A stretch of 64,000 nucleotides of DNA from PALSA-555 sp963731625 (lineage in GTDB: Bacteria > Actinomycetota > Acidimicrobiia > IMCC26256 > PALSA-555). The stretch lies in NCBI GenBank assembly GCA_963731625.1, contig CAVSWH010000022.1, positions 62,001 through 126,000 on the forward strand, written 5' to 3'. Shown piece by piece: positions 1-10,683 of the stretch. A program made the position numbers and the translations under genes. How positions within the stretch are numbered: position 1 is the stretch's first letter; the number at the start of each line of letters is the position of its first letter. Under the pieces are notes generated by a model that saw nothing but the letters and a program-made list of their open reading frames with translations, ran no database searches and was not told the origin of the DNA.

Positions 1-2
1 TC

Positions 3-1205
3 GTCGGCATCGGCACCGTCGTCGCGCTCACCGTGCTGCTCAGCGTCGGGTCGCTCATCAACATCGATGCGTCGAAGGACTTCCTGCCCTACTGGGTGAA
101 GTGGAACGAGAGCGGCTACCAGGACCTCGCCGGGCAGGGCCCGGGCCTGAAGAAGGACTACCCGGAGTACCGGGCGCTCATGGACACGATCGGGCGCCTC
201 CCGGACCCTGGCCGCACGCTCTTCGAGGGCGGGCCGGGCATCAACGTGTACGGGACGCCGCTGGCGCTCATGCTCCTCCCGTACTGGACGAACGGCCGCT
301 TCCCGACGATGGAGGGCCTCTACTACGAGTCGTCCGCCACGACCCCGTACGTGTTCATGGCGGTCGCCACCCTCGACGGTCCCGGCAACGCGTCGAACCC
401 GGTCCGGGGCGTCCCGTACCGGAGCGTCGCCGACTTCAGTCTCGGCGTCCGCTACATGCAGATGCTCGGCGTCAAGTACTTCGTCGCGCACTCGAGCGTG
501 TCACGTGAGGCCGCGGCGCAGAGCCCGGCGCTGCGGCTCGTGGCGACGAGCCCGACGAAGCGCGGCGGGATCTTCCCGGACACATGGAACATCTACGAGG
601 TCGCGGGCTCGCCGACCGTCTCGCCGCTGCAGTACCAGCCCGTCGTCGTCGACGCCCTGTCGGCGCACGAGCAGGCGACGTGCACCCAGGAGGTCATCAA
701 CAACGGGGTCGACGCGAGCGACGTCACGCTCCACGACTGGCAGGACTGCATCGCCGTCCCGTGGTTCAACGACCCGACGGCCCTGAACCGGGTCCTCGTC
801 GCCGACGGTCCGGCGAGCTGGCAGCACGCCCAGACGACGTCCGCCCGCCAGCTCACCCGCACGCCGCTGCCGCCCGTCCAGGTCACCGACATCCGCCAGA
901 GCGACACGAGCATCTCCTTCCACGTGTCGCGCACCGGCGTCCCCGTGCTCGTGAAGACCTCCTACTTCCCGAACTGGCAGGCGAGCGGCGCCGCGGGCCC
1001 CTATCGGTCCACGCCGAACTTCATGGTCGTCGTGCCCACCAGCCACGACGTGACCCTCACGTACGGGACCACGAGCGCCGAGTGGCTCGGTCGCCTCCTC
1101 ACCCTCGTCGGGATCCTCGGGGTCGGGCTCCTCATCTGGTGGGGCCGACGGACCCGACGGCTGCATGAACCGAGTCGAGCGCCGGGTAGGTTGACCGACG
1201 CGTGA
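3..1205 (+). CDS. C-terminal part of a large polytopic membrane protein (start lies before the window)
   Basis: The reading frame is open from the first bases of the window, so the gene begins upstream. The visible part opens with the end of a membrane helix, followed by about 330 residues of soluble domain rich in aromatic residues and prolines, then one last helix (about residues 362-381 counted from the GTG at 33) and a basic cytoplasmic tail. A large outer domain set between helices, with the ending YFPNW...GPYRS...NFMVVVP, is common in actinobacterial YfhO-like or GT-C-like surface polysaccharide proteins. I infer a role in cell-envelope glycan or lipid assembly; the catalytic N-terminal part is not visible. 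Its stop overlaps the GTG of the phosphomannomutase gene by four bases, so the two are probably co-translated. Confidence 0.7.
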   Translation, partial: VGIGTVVALTVLLSVGSLINIDASKDFLPYWVKWNESGYQDLAGQGPGLKKDYPEYRALMDTIGRLPDPGRTLFEGGPGINVYGTPLALMLLPYWTNGRFPTMEGLYYESSATTPYVFMAVATLDGPGNASNPVRGVPYRSVADFSLGVRYMQMLGVKYFVAHSSVSREAAAQSPALRLVATSPTKRGGIFPDTWNIYEVAGSPTVSPLQYQPVVVDALSAHEQATCTQEVINNGVDASDVTLHDWQDCIAVPWFNDPTALNRVLVADGPASWQHAQTTSARQLTRTPLPPVQVTDIRQSDTSISFHVSRTGVPVLVKTSYFPNWQASGAAGPYRSTPNFMVVVPTSHDVTLTYGTTSAEWLGRLLTLVGILGVGLLIWWGRRTRRLHEPSRAPGRLTDA

Positions 1206-2578
1206 GCCCCCGGCCGGCGTCGCTCGACCTCATCTTCAAGGCGTACGACATCCGGGGCGTCTATCCCGACCAGCTCGACGAGTCGATCGCGGAGCGGGTC
1301 GGCGGCGCGTTCGTGGCCTTCACCGGCGCCCGCCGGGTGCTCGTCGGCCGCGACGCCCGCCCCTCGTCCGAGCCGCTCGTCGAGGCCTTCACCCGCGGCG
1401 TGACCGCGGCCGGCGCCGACCTCGTCGACCTCGGCCTCGCGTCGACCGACCTCGTGTACTTCGCGTCGGGGCACCTCGACGCGCCCGCCGCCATGTTCAC
1501 CGCCAGCCACAACCCGGCCGAGTACAACGGCATCAAGCTGTGCCGCGCCCGTGCCGCGCCCGTGGGGGAGCAGACCGGCCTCACCGACATCCGCGCGCTC
1601 GTCGAGGACGGACACCTTGGCGGAGCGGCACGCCACGGCACGGTCGAGCACCAGGACCTGCTGCCCGCGTTCGTCGGCCACGTCCGGTCCTTCGTGGACA
1701 TCGAGACGCTCACCGGCCTCTCGATCGTCGCCGACACGGCGAACGGGCTCGGCGGGCTCGTCGTCCCCGCGGTCTTCGAGGGTCTGCCCGTCACGCTCGA
1801 CATCCTCTACGGCGAGCTCGACGGCACCTTCCCGAACCACCCGGCTGACCCCATCCAGCCCGCCAACCTCGTCGACCTGCAGCAGGCGGTGCGCGACCGC
1901 GGCGCCGACGTCGGCCTGGCCTTCGACGGGGACGCCGACCGGGTGTTCCTGGTCGACGACCAGGCCGAGACCCTGTCGGGGTCCCTCACCACCTCGATCG
2001 TCGCGGCGTCGACGCTGCGGGGGCGCCCGGCGGGTGCACCCGAGCCCGACCGGACGGTGGTCCACAACCTCATCTGCTCGAAGGCCGTCCCCGAGATCGT
2101 GCGCGAGCTCGGCGGCATCCCGGTGCGCACGCGCGTCGGGCACTCCTTCATCAAGGCGGTCATGGCCGACACCGGCGCGGCCTTCGGCGGCGAGCACTCG
2201 GGGCACTACTACTTCCGCGACAACTACCGGGCCGACTCGGGCATCATCGCCGCGCTCGTCGTGCTCGAGGCGCTCGCCCGCAGCGAGGCCCCGCTCTCGA
2301 CGCTGCGACGCCCCTACGAGCGCTACGTCCAGTCGGGGGAGATCAACCAGCGCGTCGGCGACCCGGCGGCCGTGCTCGAGGCCGTCGCGGCCGCACACGC
2401 CGACGCCGCCCAGGACCGACTCGACGGGCTCACCGTCGACCACGGCGCGTGGTGGTTCAACCTGCGGCCGAGCAACACCGAGCCGCTCCTGCGCCTGAAC
2501 GTCGAGGCGCCCGACGCCGACGCGTGCCGGGCGCACGCGACCGAGGTCCTCACGCTCGTGGCCGGCGAGGCAGACTGA
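1202..2578 (+). CDS. manB: phosphomannomutase/phosphoglucomutase
   Basis: An alpha-D-phosphohexomutase that interconverts the 6- and 1-phosphates of mannose or glucose in the cytoplasm, supplying GDP-mannose or UDP-glucose for envelope glycans. All four family signatures are present in order: the phosphoserine loop TASHNP (Ser102), the metal loop DGDADR (242-247), the sugar-specificity loop GGEHSG (about 329-334) and the phosphate-binding loop RPSNTEP (422-428). The length of 458 residues is normal. The GTG start overlaps the upstream stop (GTGA). It is followed within a few bases by a Trm112-like gene and an SIS isomerase gene, a neighbourhood also seen around manB in other actinobacteria. 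Substrate preference cannot be read from the sequence. Confidence 0.93.
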   Translation: MSPRPASLDLIFKAYDIRGVYPDQLDESIAERVGGAFVAFTGARRVLVGRDARPSSEPLVEAFTRGVTAAGADLVDLGLASTDLVYFASGHLDAPAAMFTASHNPAEYNGIKLCRARAAPVGEQTGLTDIRALVEDGHLGGAARHGTVEHQDLLPAFVGHVRSFVDIETLTGLSIVADTANGLGGLVVPAVFEGLPVTLDILYGELDGTFPNHPADPIQPANLVDLQQAVRDRGADVGLAFDGDADRVFLVDDQAETLSGSLTTSIVAASTLRGRPAGAPEPDRTVVHNLICSKAVPEIVRELGGIPVRTRVGHSFIKAVMADTGAAFGGEHSGHYYFRDNYRADSGIIAALVVLEALARSEAPLSTLRRPYERYVQSGEINQRVGDPAAVLEAVAAAHADAAQDRLDGLTVDHGAWWFNLRPSNTEPLLRLNVEAPDADACRAHATEVLTLVAGEAD

Positions 2579-2582
2579 CGCC

Positions 2583-2819
2583 GTGACGCTCGACCCGAAG
2601 CTGCTCGAGATCCTCGCCTGCCCTGAGGACAAGGGCCCGCTGCTCTACTTCGCCGACGAATCCGCGCTCTACAACCCGCGCCTGCACCGCCGCTACGCCG
2701 TGCGCGACGACATCCCGATCATGCTCATCGACGAGGCCGAGACGGTCGACGACGCCGAGCACGACCGCCTCGTCGCCAAGGCCTCGGCCGAGGGCATCCA
2801 GCCGACCTTCGAGGCGTAG
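2583..2819 (+). CDS. Trm112-like (UPF0434/YcaR family) small protein
   Basis: A 78-residue protein of the Trm112/YcaR family: LLEILACP near residue 10, then a hydrophobic core ending in RYAVRDDIPIMLIDEAE, the family's hallmark. Homologues are small zinc-ribbon-like partners; in eukaryotes and archaea Trm112 activates methyltransferases, while the bacterial role is unclear. Only one cysteine of the first CPxC pair remains here (CPED) and the second pair is absent, so zinc binding is unlikely. It sits 4 bases after phosphomannomutase and 2 bases before the isomerase gene, so it is clearly part of that operon. The GTG start is the only one that keeps the family N terminus. Confidence 0.8.
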   Translation: MTLDPKLLEILACPEDKGPLLYFADESALYNPRLHRRYAVRDDIPIMLIDEAETVDDAEHDRLVAKASAEGIQPTFEA

Positions 2820-2821
2820 GC

Positions 2822-3874
2822 GTGGCGCCCGACACCCTCGGGTTCCTCGACCGCGTCCGCGAGCTCCCCGAACAGCTCGCGACGGCGCACGAGCAGGCCG
2901 GCATGATCCTCGACCGGGCGGCGCTGCCCCGCGCCGACGCCATCGACAACATCGTCGTGGTCGGCATGGGTGGCTCGGGCATCGCCGGTGACGTGCTGCG
3001 CGCCGTCGCCTCCTCGTTGCCCGTGCCGGTGGTCGTCCTCAAGCAAATCCGCACGCCCGCGTTCGTCGGACCGCGCACCCTGGCCTTCGCGCTCTCCTAC
3101 TCCGGCAACACCGAGGAGACGGTCGCGATGGCCGAAGGGGCCCTCGACGCGGGCGCCCGGCTCGTCGCCGTCACCGCGGGCGGCGACCTCGCCGCGCTCG
3201 CCGCGAGCCGCGGCGCCCTCCACGTCCCGTGCGACCCGGACCTCGGCATGCCGCGCGCCGCGATCGGCGCGCTCGTCGCCCCGCTCTTCGTCGCCGTCTT
3301 CCACGCCGGCCTGTTCCCGCAGGCGCACGCGCTCCTCGTCGAGGCGCAGGGTCAGCTCAAGCGGCGGCGCGACCAGTGCGTCCCCACCGTCGAGGGCGCG
3401 GCGAACCCGGCGCGTGAGATCGCCCGGCGCATCGGGCGCAGCATCCCGCTCATCTACGGCGGCGGCGCGCTCGGCGCGGTGGCCGCCTACCGCTGGAAGT
3501 GCGACATCAACGAGAACGCGAAGGCGCCGGCGTTCGACGCGGCGTACCCCGAGCTCGACCACAACGAGATCTGCGGCTGGGGCCAGCACGGCGACGTCAC
3601 CCGCCAGCTCCTCACGCTCGTGTCGCTGCGTCACGGCTTCGAGCACACCCGCCTTTCGGAGCGGATCGACCGCACGACGGAGCTCATCGAGGAGGCGGTC
3701 CAGCAGGTGCTCGAGGTCACCGCCGAGGGCGAGGGCCGCCTCGCCGAGCTCCTCGACCTCATGTACCTCGGCGACTGGGTGTCGTGCTACCTGGCGCTCG
3801 ACAACGACGTCGACCCCGGGCCGATCGACGCCATCACCCAGCTCAAAGCCGCGATGGGACCGGCCGCCGACTAA
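2822..3874 (+). CDS. SIS-domain phosphosugar isomerase (bifunctional phosphoglucose/phosphomannose isomerase type)
   Basis: Interconverts fructose 6-phosphate with glucose 6-phosphate and/or mannose 6-phosphate, feeding the mutase encoded upstream. The first SIS domain holds GMGGSGIAGD (48-57) and LSYSGNTEE (91-99), the sugar-phosphate loops. The second half has NENAK and PELDHNEICGW (about 225-247), matching the C-terminal domain of bacterial bifunctional PGI/PMI, with the catalytic Glu/His area. The length of 350 residues is typical. In mycobacteria the related protein lies beside manA/manB; no separate manA is seen here, which supports this protein as the source of mannose 6-phosphate. Dual specificity is inferred. 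Confidence 0.85.
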   Translation: MAPDTLGFLDRVRELPEQLATAHEQAGMILDRAALPRADAIDNIVVVGMGGSGIAGDVLRAVASSLPVPVVVLKQIRTPAFVGPRTLAFALSYSGNTEETVAMAEGALDAGARLVAVTAGGDLAALAASRGALHVPCDPDLGMPRAAIGALVAPLFVAVFHAGLFPQAHALLVEAQGQLKRRRDQCVPTVEGAANPAREIARRIGRSIPLIYGGGALGAVAAYRWKCDINENAKAPAFDAAYPELDHNEICGWGQHGDVTRQLLTLVSLRHGFEHTRLSERIDRTTELIEEAVQQVLEVTAEGEGRLAELLDLMYLGDWVSCYLALDNDVDPGPIDAITQLKAAMGPAAD

Positions 3875-3888
3875 CCTCGGTGGCTGGT

Positions 3889-3922
3889 CGGGCTGCCCGC
3901 AGCTGTCACCCGGTGATCCGGG
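3889..3922 (+). other. two adjacent short hairpins in the leader of the ahcY gene
   Basis: In the 105-base gap before ahcY there are two small perfect stems: CGGG/CCCG (3889-3899) and CCCGG-TGAT-CCGGG (3909-3922). Neither is followed by a T run. They could be the end of the mannose operon transcript or part of an ahcY leader. They do not match the SAH riboswitch core. Confidence 0.3.
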
Positions 3923-3979
3923 CCGACTCCCCGAATATCGCTGCGGCACGTCCACGCGCCCGAGACCGGAGGAGTCGAC

Positions 3980-5428
3980 ATGACCACGACCGCACCCACG
4001 AGCCCCTCGACCGACCGCCCCGCGAGCAAGGTCGCTGATCCCGGGCTCGCCGACTTCGGGCGCAAGGAGATCGCGCTCGCCGAGCACGAGATGCCCGGCC
4101 TCATGGCGATGCGCGAGCGCTACGCCGCGACGCAGCCGCTCGCCGGGGCGCGCATCACCGGCTCGCTGCACATGACGATCCAGACGGCGGTGCTGATCGA
4201 GACCCTCGTCGCGCTCGGCGCCGAGGTGCGCTGGGCGTCCTGCAACATCTTCTCGACCCAGGACCACGCCGCCGCGGCGATCGCCGCCCGAGGGATCCCC
4301 GTCTTCGCGTGGAAGGGCGAGACGCTCGAGGAGTACTGGTGGTGCACCGAGCAGGCGCTCCGCTGGCCGGGCACCGACACCGGCGGGCCGACCCTGCTGC
4401 TCGACGACGGGGGCGACGCCACCCTCGTCGTGCACCGCGGCGTCGAGTACGAGCGCGCCGGCGCCGTGCCCGAGGCGAGCGCCGACGACAGCGAGGAGTG
4501 GCGCTGCGTGCTCGACATGCTCCGCCGGGTCCGGGCCGAGGACGACCGGTGCTGGCACCGCATGGCCGACGCGCTGCTCGGCGTCACCGAGGAGACCACG
4601 ACCGGCGTGCACCGCCTCTACCAGATGCAGGAGGCCGGCACGCTGCTCTTCCCGGCCATCAACGTGAACGACTCGGTCACGAAGTCGAAGTTCGACAACC
4701 TCTACGGCTGTCGCCACTCGCTCGTCGACGGCATCTGTCGGGCCACCGACGTGATGCTCGCCGGGAAGGTCACCGTCGTGTGCGGCTACGGCGACGTCGG
4801 GAAGGGCTGCGCCCAGTCGCTTCGCGGTCAGGGTGCCCGCGTCGTCATCACCGAGATCGACCCGATCTGCGCCCTCCAGGCGGCGATGGAGGGCTACGAG
4901 GTGCTGCGCCTCGAGGACGCGGTCGAGACCGCCGACCTCTTCGTCACCGCGACGGGCAACACCAGCATCATCACGGTCGACGACATGGCCCGGATGAAGC
5001 ACAACGCGATCGTCGCCAACATCGGGCACTTCGACAACGAGATCGACATGGCCGGCCTCGCCGCGCTGCCCGGAATCACCCGTGTGAACGTGAAGCCCCA
5101 GGTCGACGAGTGGCGCTTCCCCGACGGGCACAACGTCCTCGTGCTCGCCGAAGGCCGGCTCGTCAACCTCGGCTGCGCGACGGGGCATCCGAGCTTCGTG
5201 ATGTCGAACAGCTTCACGAACCAGGTGCTCGCCCAGATGGAGCTGTACACGCACCGCGACTTCTACGAGCGGAAGGTGTACACGCTGCCCAAGCACCTCG
5301 ACGAGGAGGTGGCGCGACTGCACCTCGACAAGCTCGGCGTGCGCCTCACCACCCTGACGGATGCCCAGGCGTCCTACCTCGGCGTCCCGGTCGCCGGGCC
5401 GTTCAAGCCCGACCACTACCGGTACTGA
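3980..5428 (+). CDS. ahcY: S-adenosylhomocysteine hydrolase
   Basis: Splits S-adenosylhomocysteine reversibly into adenosine and homocysteine, removing the inhibitory product of SAM-dependent methylations. The protein has 482 residues. It shows the substrate-domain motif TQDHAAAAIA, the central NAD-binding loop GYGDVGKG (270-277 region), GNTSIITVDDMARMK, and the C-terminal NAD-contacting end DHYRY. The ATG is preceded by a strong GGAGGAG ribosome binding site about 10 bases upstream. It is transcribed apart from the preceding operon, with a leader of roughly 100 bases. It belongs with the activated-methyl cycle and, here, with many methyltransferase-using pathways such as the MenG-like gene at 26.4 kb. 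Confidence 0.97.
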   Translation: MTTTAPTSPSTDRPASKVADPGLADFGRKEIALAEHEMPGLMAMRERYAATQPLAGARITGSLHMTIQTAVLIETLVALGAEVRWASCNIFSTQDHAAAAIAARGIPVFAWKGETLEEYWWCTEQALRWPGTDTGGPTLLLDDGGDATLVVHRGVEYERAGAVPEASADDSEEWRCVLDMLRRVRAEDDRCWHRMADALLGVTEETTTGVHRLYQMQEAGTLLFPAINVNDSVTKSKFDNLYGCRHSLVDGICRATDVMLAGKVTVVCGYGDVGKGCAQSLRGQGARVVITEIDPICALQAAMEGYEVLRLEDAVETADLFVTATGNTSIITVDDMARMKHNAIVANIGHFDNEIDMAGLAALPGITRVNVKPQVDEWRFPDGHNVLVLAEGRLVNLGCATGHPSFVMSNSFTNQVLAQMELYTHRDFYERKVYTLPKHLDEEVARLHLDKLGVRLTTLTDAQASYLGVPVAGPFKPDHYRY

Positions 5429-5478
5429 CCGTCGTCACCGCGGGTCGGCTGCCCGGAGCCGACCCGGCGGTGGGGGCC

Positions 5479-5484
5479 TACACT
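5479..5484 (+). promoter_or_regulatory. -10 element TACACT of the hibernation factor gene
   Basis: TACACT fits the actinobacterial TANNNT -10 consensus and lies 38 bases before the ATG at 5523, which has its own ribosome binding site (GGGAGG). Transcription would start near 5491. No clear -35 is visible. Confidence 0.4.
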
Positions 5485-5522
5485 GCGCGCCAGCGGACCC
5501 GACCGGCTGACGGGAGGCGCGC

Positions 5523-5807
5523 ATGGACGTCGTCGTACGCGGACGGAACGTTCCCTCGACCTTGCGGACCGCCGCGCAGCGCAAGCTCGGACGGCTCGAG
5601 CGCATGGTGCGGGACGTGGCGTGGGCCGAGGTGGACTTCTCCGAGGAACGCAACCCCCGCATCCCGCGCCGCCATCGGTGTGCCGTGGTCGTCCACCGCC
5701 GCCACGTGGCGGTGACCGCGCACGCGGCGGCGCCGGTGCCCGAGGCGGCGCTCGACCTCGTCGTCGACAAGCTGCGCCACCAGGTGACGCGCGAGAAGGG
5801 GCGCTAG
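5523..5807 (+). CDS. short ribosome hibernation promoting factor (HPF/RaiA family)
   Basis: A 94-residue S30AE-family protein: MDVVVRGRN at the start, an amphipathic helix RTAAQRKLGRLERM, then beta strands and a second helix ALDLVVDKLRHQVTREKGR. HPF/RaiA proteins sit in the decoding channel of idle ribosomes and silence them in stationary phase. Most actinobacteria carry the long form with a C-terminal dimerisation domain; this one has only the N-terminal domain, so it would not be expected to form 100S dimers by itself. The start has a good GGGAGG site. Its stop overlaps that of the convergent membrane protein gene by a few bases. It is followed, one gene on, by secA, as in mycobacteria. Confidence 0.82.
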   Translation: MDVVVRGRNVPSTLRTAAQRKLGRLERMVRDVAWAEVDFSEERNPRIPRRHRCAVVVHRRHVAVTAHAAAPVPEAALDLVVDKLRHQVTREKGR

Positions 5808-7810
5808 CCGCCGGGGACGATCGGTGCCGGGTCGCGCCCGCGGGCCGTGGCCCACCGGGCGGCGAGGGCGGCCACCGAGCCGTCGAGGTCGCCGCCGTAG
5901 CGGCGCGCCACGGACCCGAGGACCTGGCAGGCGGGACGGGTCGGCTGGCGCGGGCAGGTGGCGAGCGCCCGCAGCGGGTCCTGGCCACGCTCGACGCGGA
6001 AGACGGTCACGCTCGACGTGTCGACCTCCTGGAAGGCCGGCGTCTGGAACAGCGACGCGTCGAACTCGAAGGTGCGCTCGACGGGCGGGCGCGGGAACGC
6101 GTCGTCGGTGAAGCTGTACTCGAACGCGCCGGAGGGGCCGCGTCGCAGGGCCACGAAGTCGATGCGGTCGAACACGTTGTGCAGCGCCGCGAGGGCGAAC
6201 GCGGTCGGGTCGCGTTCGAGGGACAGCAGGTGGAGGAAGTTCGTGCGGTCCTGGTAGTTCCCCGACGGGCTGAACGGGGTCTGCACGTCAGACCAGTTGA
6301 AGACGTACACCGGCAGGAAGGCCGGGATGTCGCTGATGTCGGTGAGCACGACCGAGTTCGCGACGGGCCGGCCGGCGGCGCGCTGGAAGTCGGCGAGCAG
6401 CGCGGTCGGCACCCGCGCGGCGCGCTGCTGGGCGACGTACGGGATGGCCTCGACGGCGGTCTGCGCCAGGCTGAACCCGACGACGGTCGCTGTAACCGCG
6501 GCGATCGCGGTGATGCCGCTGCGGCCGAGCCGGGCCCGCAGCGTCTCGCTGCCGTGGGCGGCGCGCCAGAGCTGGACGGCGCCGATCCCCGCGCCGGCGG
6601 CCAGGACGGCGTCGGCCACGTCGTTCGCCTCGGTCGACAGCAGCGGGAAGTTCGCCAGGACGCCGACGTAGTCCGCGAGGTAGTACACGAACGCCGCGGC
6701 GAGGAGCGCGAGGAGCGCCACCGACACGGTCGAGCGGCGCGCCGTCACGAGCAGTGACACGAGCCCGAAGAGCATCGCGACGCCGACGACGTCGAAGGTG
6801 AGGAACCGGAACCGCACGTTGACGAAGTCCGACGTGTAGAAGCGGTTGAAGCCGACCTGCCCGCCGTTGCGGAGCACGCTGAGGATGAGCGGCCCCCAGT
6901 AGGGGGCGCTGAGCACCGCCGAGCCGCCGAGCACGATGCCGGCGCGGCGCAGGTCGATCGGGGGAAGTGCCATGCCTCGCGACGCGGCCGACCGGCGCAG
7001 CGCCAGCAGCGGCACGAGAGCGATCGCCCCGAGGACGAAGGGGAAGTAGTAGACGCAGACCAGCGCCCCGCCGATCACCGACGCGACGATGAGCTCGACG
7101 CGCCCCCGGGCCGGCGCCCGGCCCGCGCCGAGCACGGCCCACAGCCACCACGGGATGAACACCGCGACGCCGAGCCAGGAGTGGAGCCGGTACCACGACT
7201 GGAACAGCAGCAACGTGGCGAGCACGGCGCCGATCGCCGCGCCCGCGCCGACGAGGCGACGCCAGAGCGGCCACGTGAGCACCGGCACGAGGAACGCCGT
7301 GGCGAGCAGGTCGACCTTCAGCATCTTCCACGGCGCGATCGAGAACAGCGCCGCGGCGCGGCCGAGCACCCAGAACGTGAGCGGCGGGTAGTAGACGGGC
7401 AGCCCCTTGAAGGCGTAGTCGACCCAGCCCCACCCGGCGGCGTCCTTCGTCACGAGCGCCGTCCGGTAGCTCTGGTCGAGCGCCGCGCCGAACGGGCCGA
7501 AGTCGTTCGCGCTGAGGACGAGCGTCGCGGCGATCATGAACGCCGCGCCGGCGATGACCGCCACGACGATCCCCTTCGTGGCCCGCGGGATCCGGGCGCC
7601 GAGTACGCCGACGATCGCCCCCGTGCAGATCGCCAGCCACAGGCGGGCCGCGACGTCGACGGTCGGGTCACCCGACTGGGCGTGCGGTGTCGTCACGACG
7701 AGGATGGCGGCGAGCGCGGCCACCATGGCGAGCACGGCGGCGACGAACCACCGGCGGTCCACGCGCCCGAGCGGCTCGCGAACGATCGGCGGGCGCACGG
7801 CGGCGAGCAT
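5804..7810 (-). CDS. AftA-like membrane arabinofuranosyltransferase (GT85 family, GT-C fold)
   Basis: A 668-residue protein with about ten or more membrane helices and a C-terminal periplasmic domain. The stretch DQSYRT...GLPVYYPP...FWVLGRAAALF matches, in order and spacing, the first outer loop of mycobacterial AftA (there DQQFRT...GLPPFYPP...WIGGRAAAL), including the acidic residue of the GT-C donor site. The C-terminal third (NWSDVQTPFSPSGNYQDR...FEFDASLFQTPAF) parallels the AftA C-terminal domain. AftA primes the galactan of arabinogalactan with the first arabinofuranose from decaprenyl-phospho-arabinose. I chose the ATG at 7810; the open frame extends to 7873 but would overlap the secA promoter. 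The acceptor here is unknown because no mycolate or arabinogalactan genes are visible. Confidence 0.65.
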   Translation of the reverse strand: MLAAVRPPIVREPLGRVDRRWFVAAVLAMVAALAAILVVTTPHAQSGDPTVDVAARLWLAICTGAIVGVLGARIPRATKGIVVAVIAGAAFMIAATLVLSANDFGPFGAALDQSYRTALVTKDAAGWGWVDYAFKGLPVYYPPLTFWVLGRAAALFSIAPWKMLKVDLLATAFLVPVLTWPLWRRLVGAGAAIGAVLATLLLFQSWYRLHSWLGVAVFIPWWLWAVLGAGRAPARGRVELIVASVIGGALVCVYYFPFVLGAIALVPLLALRRSAASRGMALPPIDLRRAGIVLGGSAVLSAPYWGPLILSVLRNGGQVGFNRFYTSDFVNVRFRFLTFDVVGVAMLFGLVSLLVTARRSTVSVALLALLAAAFVYYLADYVGVLANFPLLSTEANDVADAVLAAGAGIGAVQLWRAAHGSETLRARLGRSGITAIAAVTATVVGFSLAQTAVEAIPYVAQQRAARVPTALLADFQRAAGRPVANSVVLTDISDIPAFLPVYVFNWSDVQTPFSPSGNYQDRTNFLHLLSLERDPTAFALAALHNVFDRIDFVALRRGPSGAFEYSFTDDAFPRPPVERTFEFDASLFQTPAFQEVDTSSVTVFRVERGQDPLRALATCPRQPTRPACQVLGSVARRYGGDLDGSVAALAARWATARGRDPAPIVPGG

Positions 7811-7868
7811 AGGGACCACGACGCGCCGTCCGGGACGCGGCGAGCGCGGAGTTCGGGGCCCTCGCCGG

Positions 7869-7874
7869 TACACT
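7869..7874 (+). promoter_or_regulatory. -10 element TACACT of secA
   Basis: TACACT lies 10 bases before the secA ATG, giving a leader of only a few bases or none. It sits in the short divergent gap between secA and the AftA-like gene. Confidence 0.4.
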
Positions 7875-7884
7875 CGCCGCGGCT

Positions 7885-10656
<2,772 letters not shown>

Positions 10657-10683
10657 CGGTCCGCGTCCGCCACCCGCCTCGCC

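Noticed and set aside
3875..3979. SAH riboswitch before ahcY
   Set aside because: The gap has two small hairpins but not the conserved SAH aptamer core, so I cannot support it.
2693..5416. A 907-codon reverse-strand frame opposite the isomerase and ahcY
   Set aside because: Same shadow effect; composition is typical of antisense GC-rich frames and the forward genes are unambiguous.
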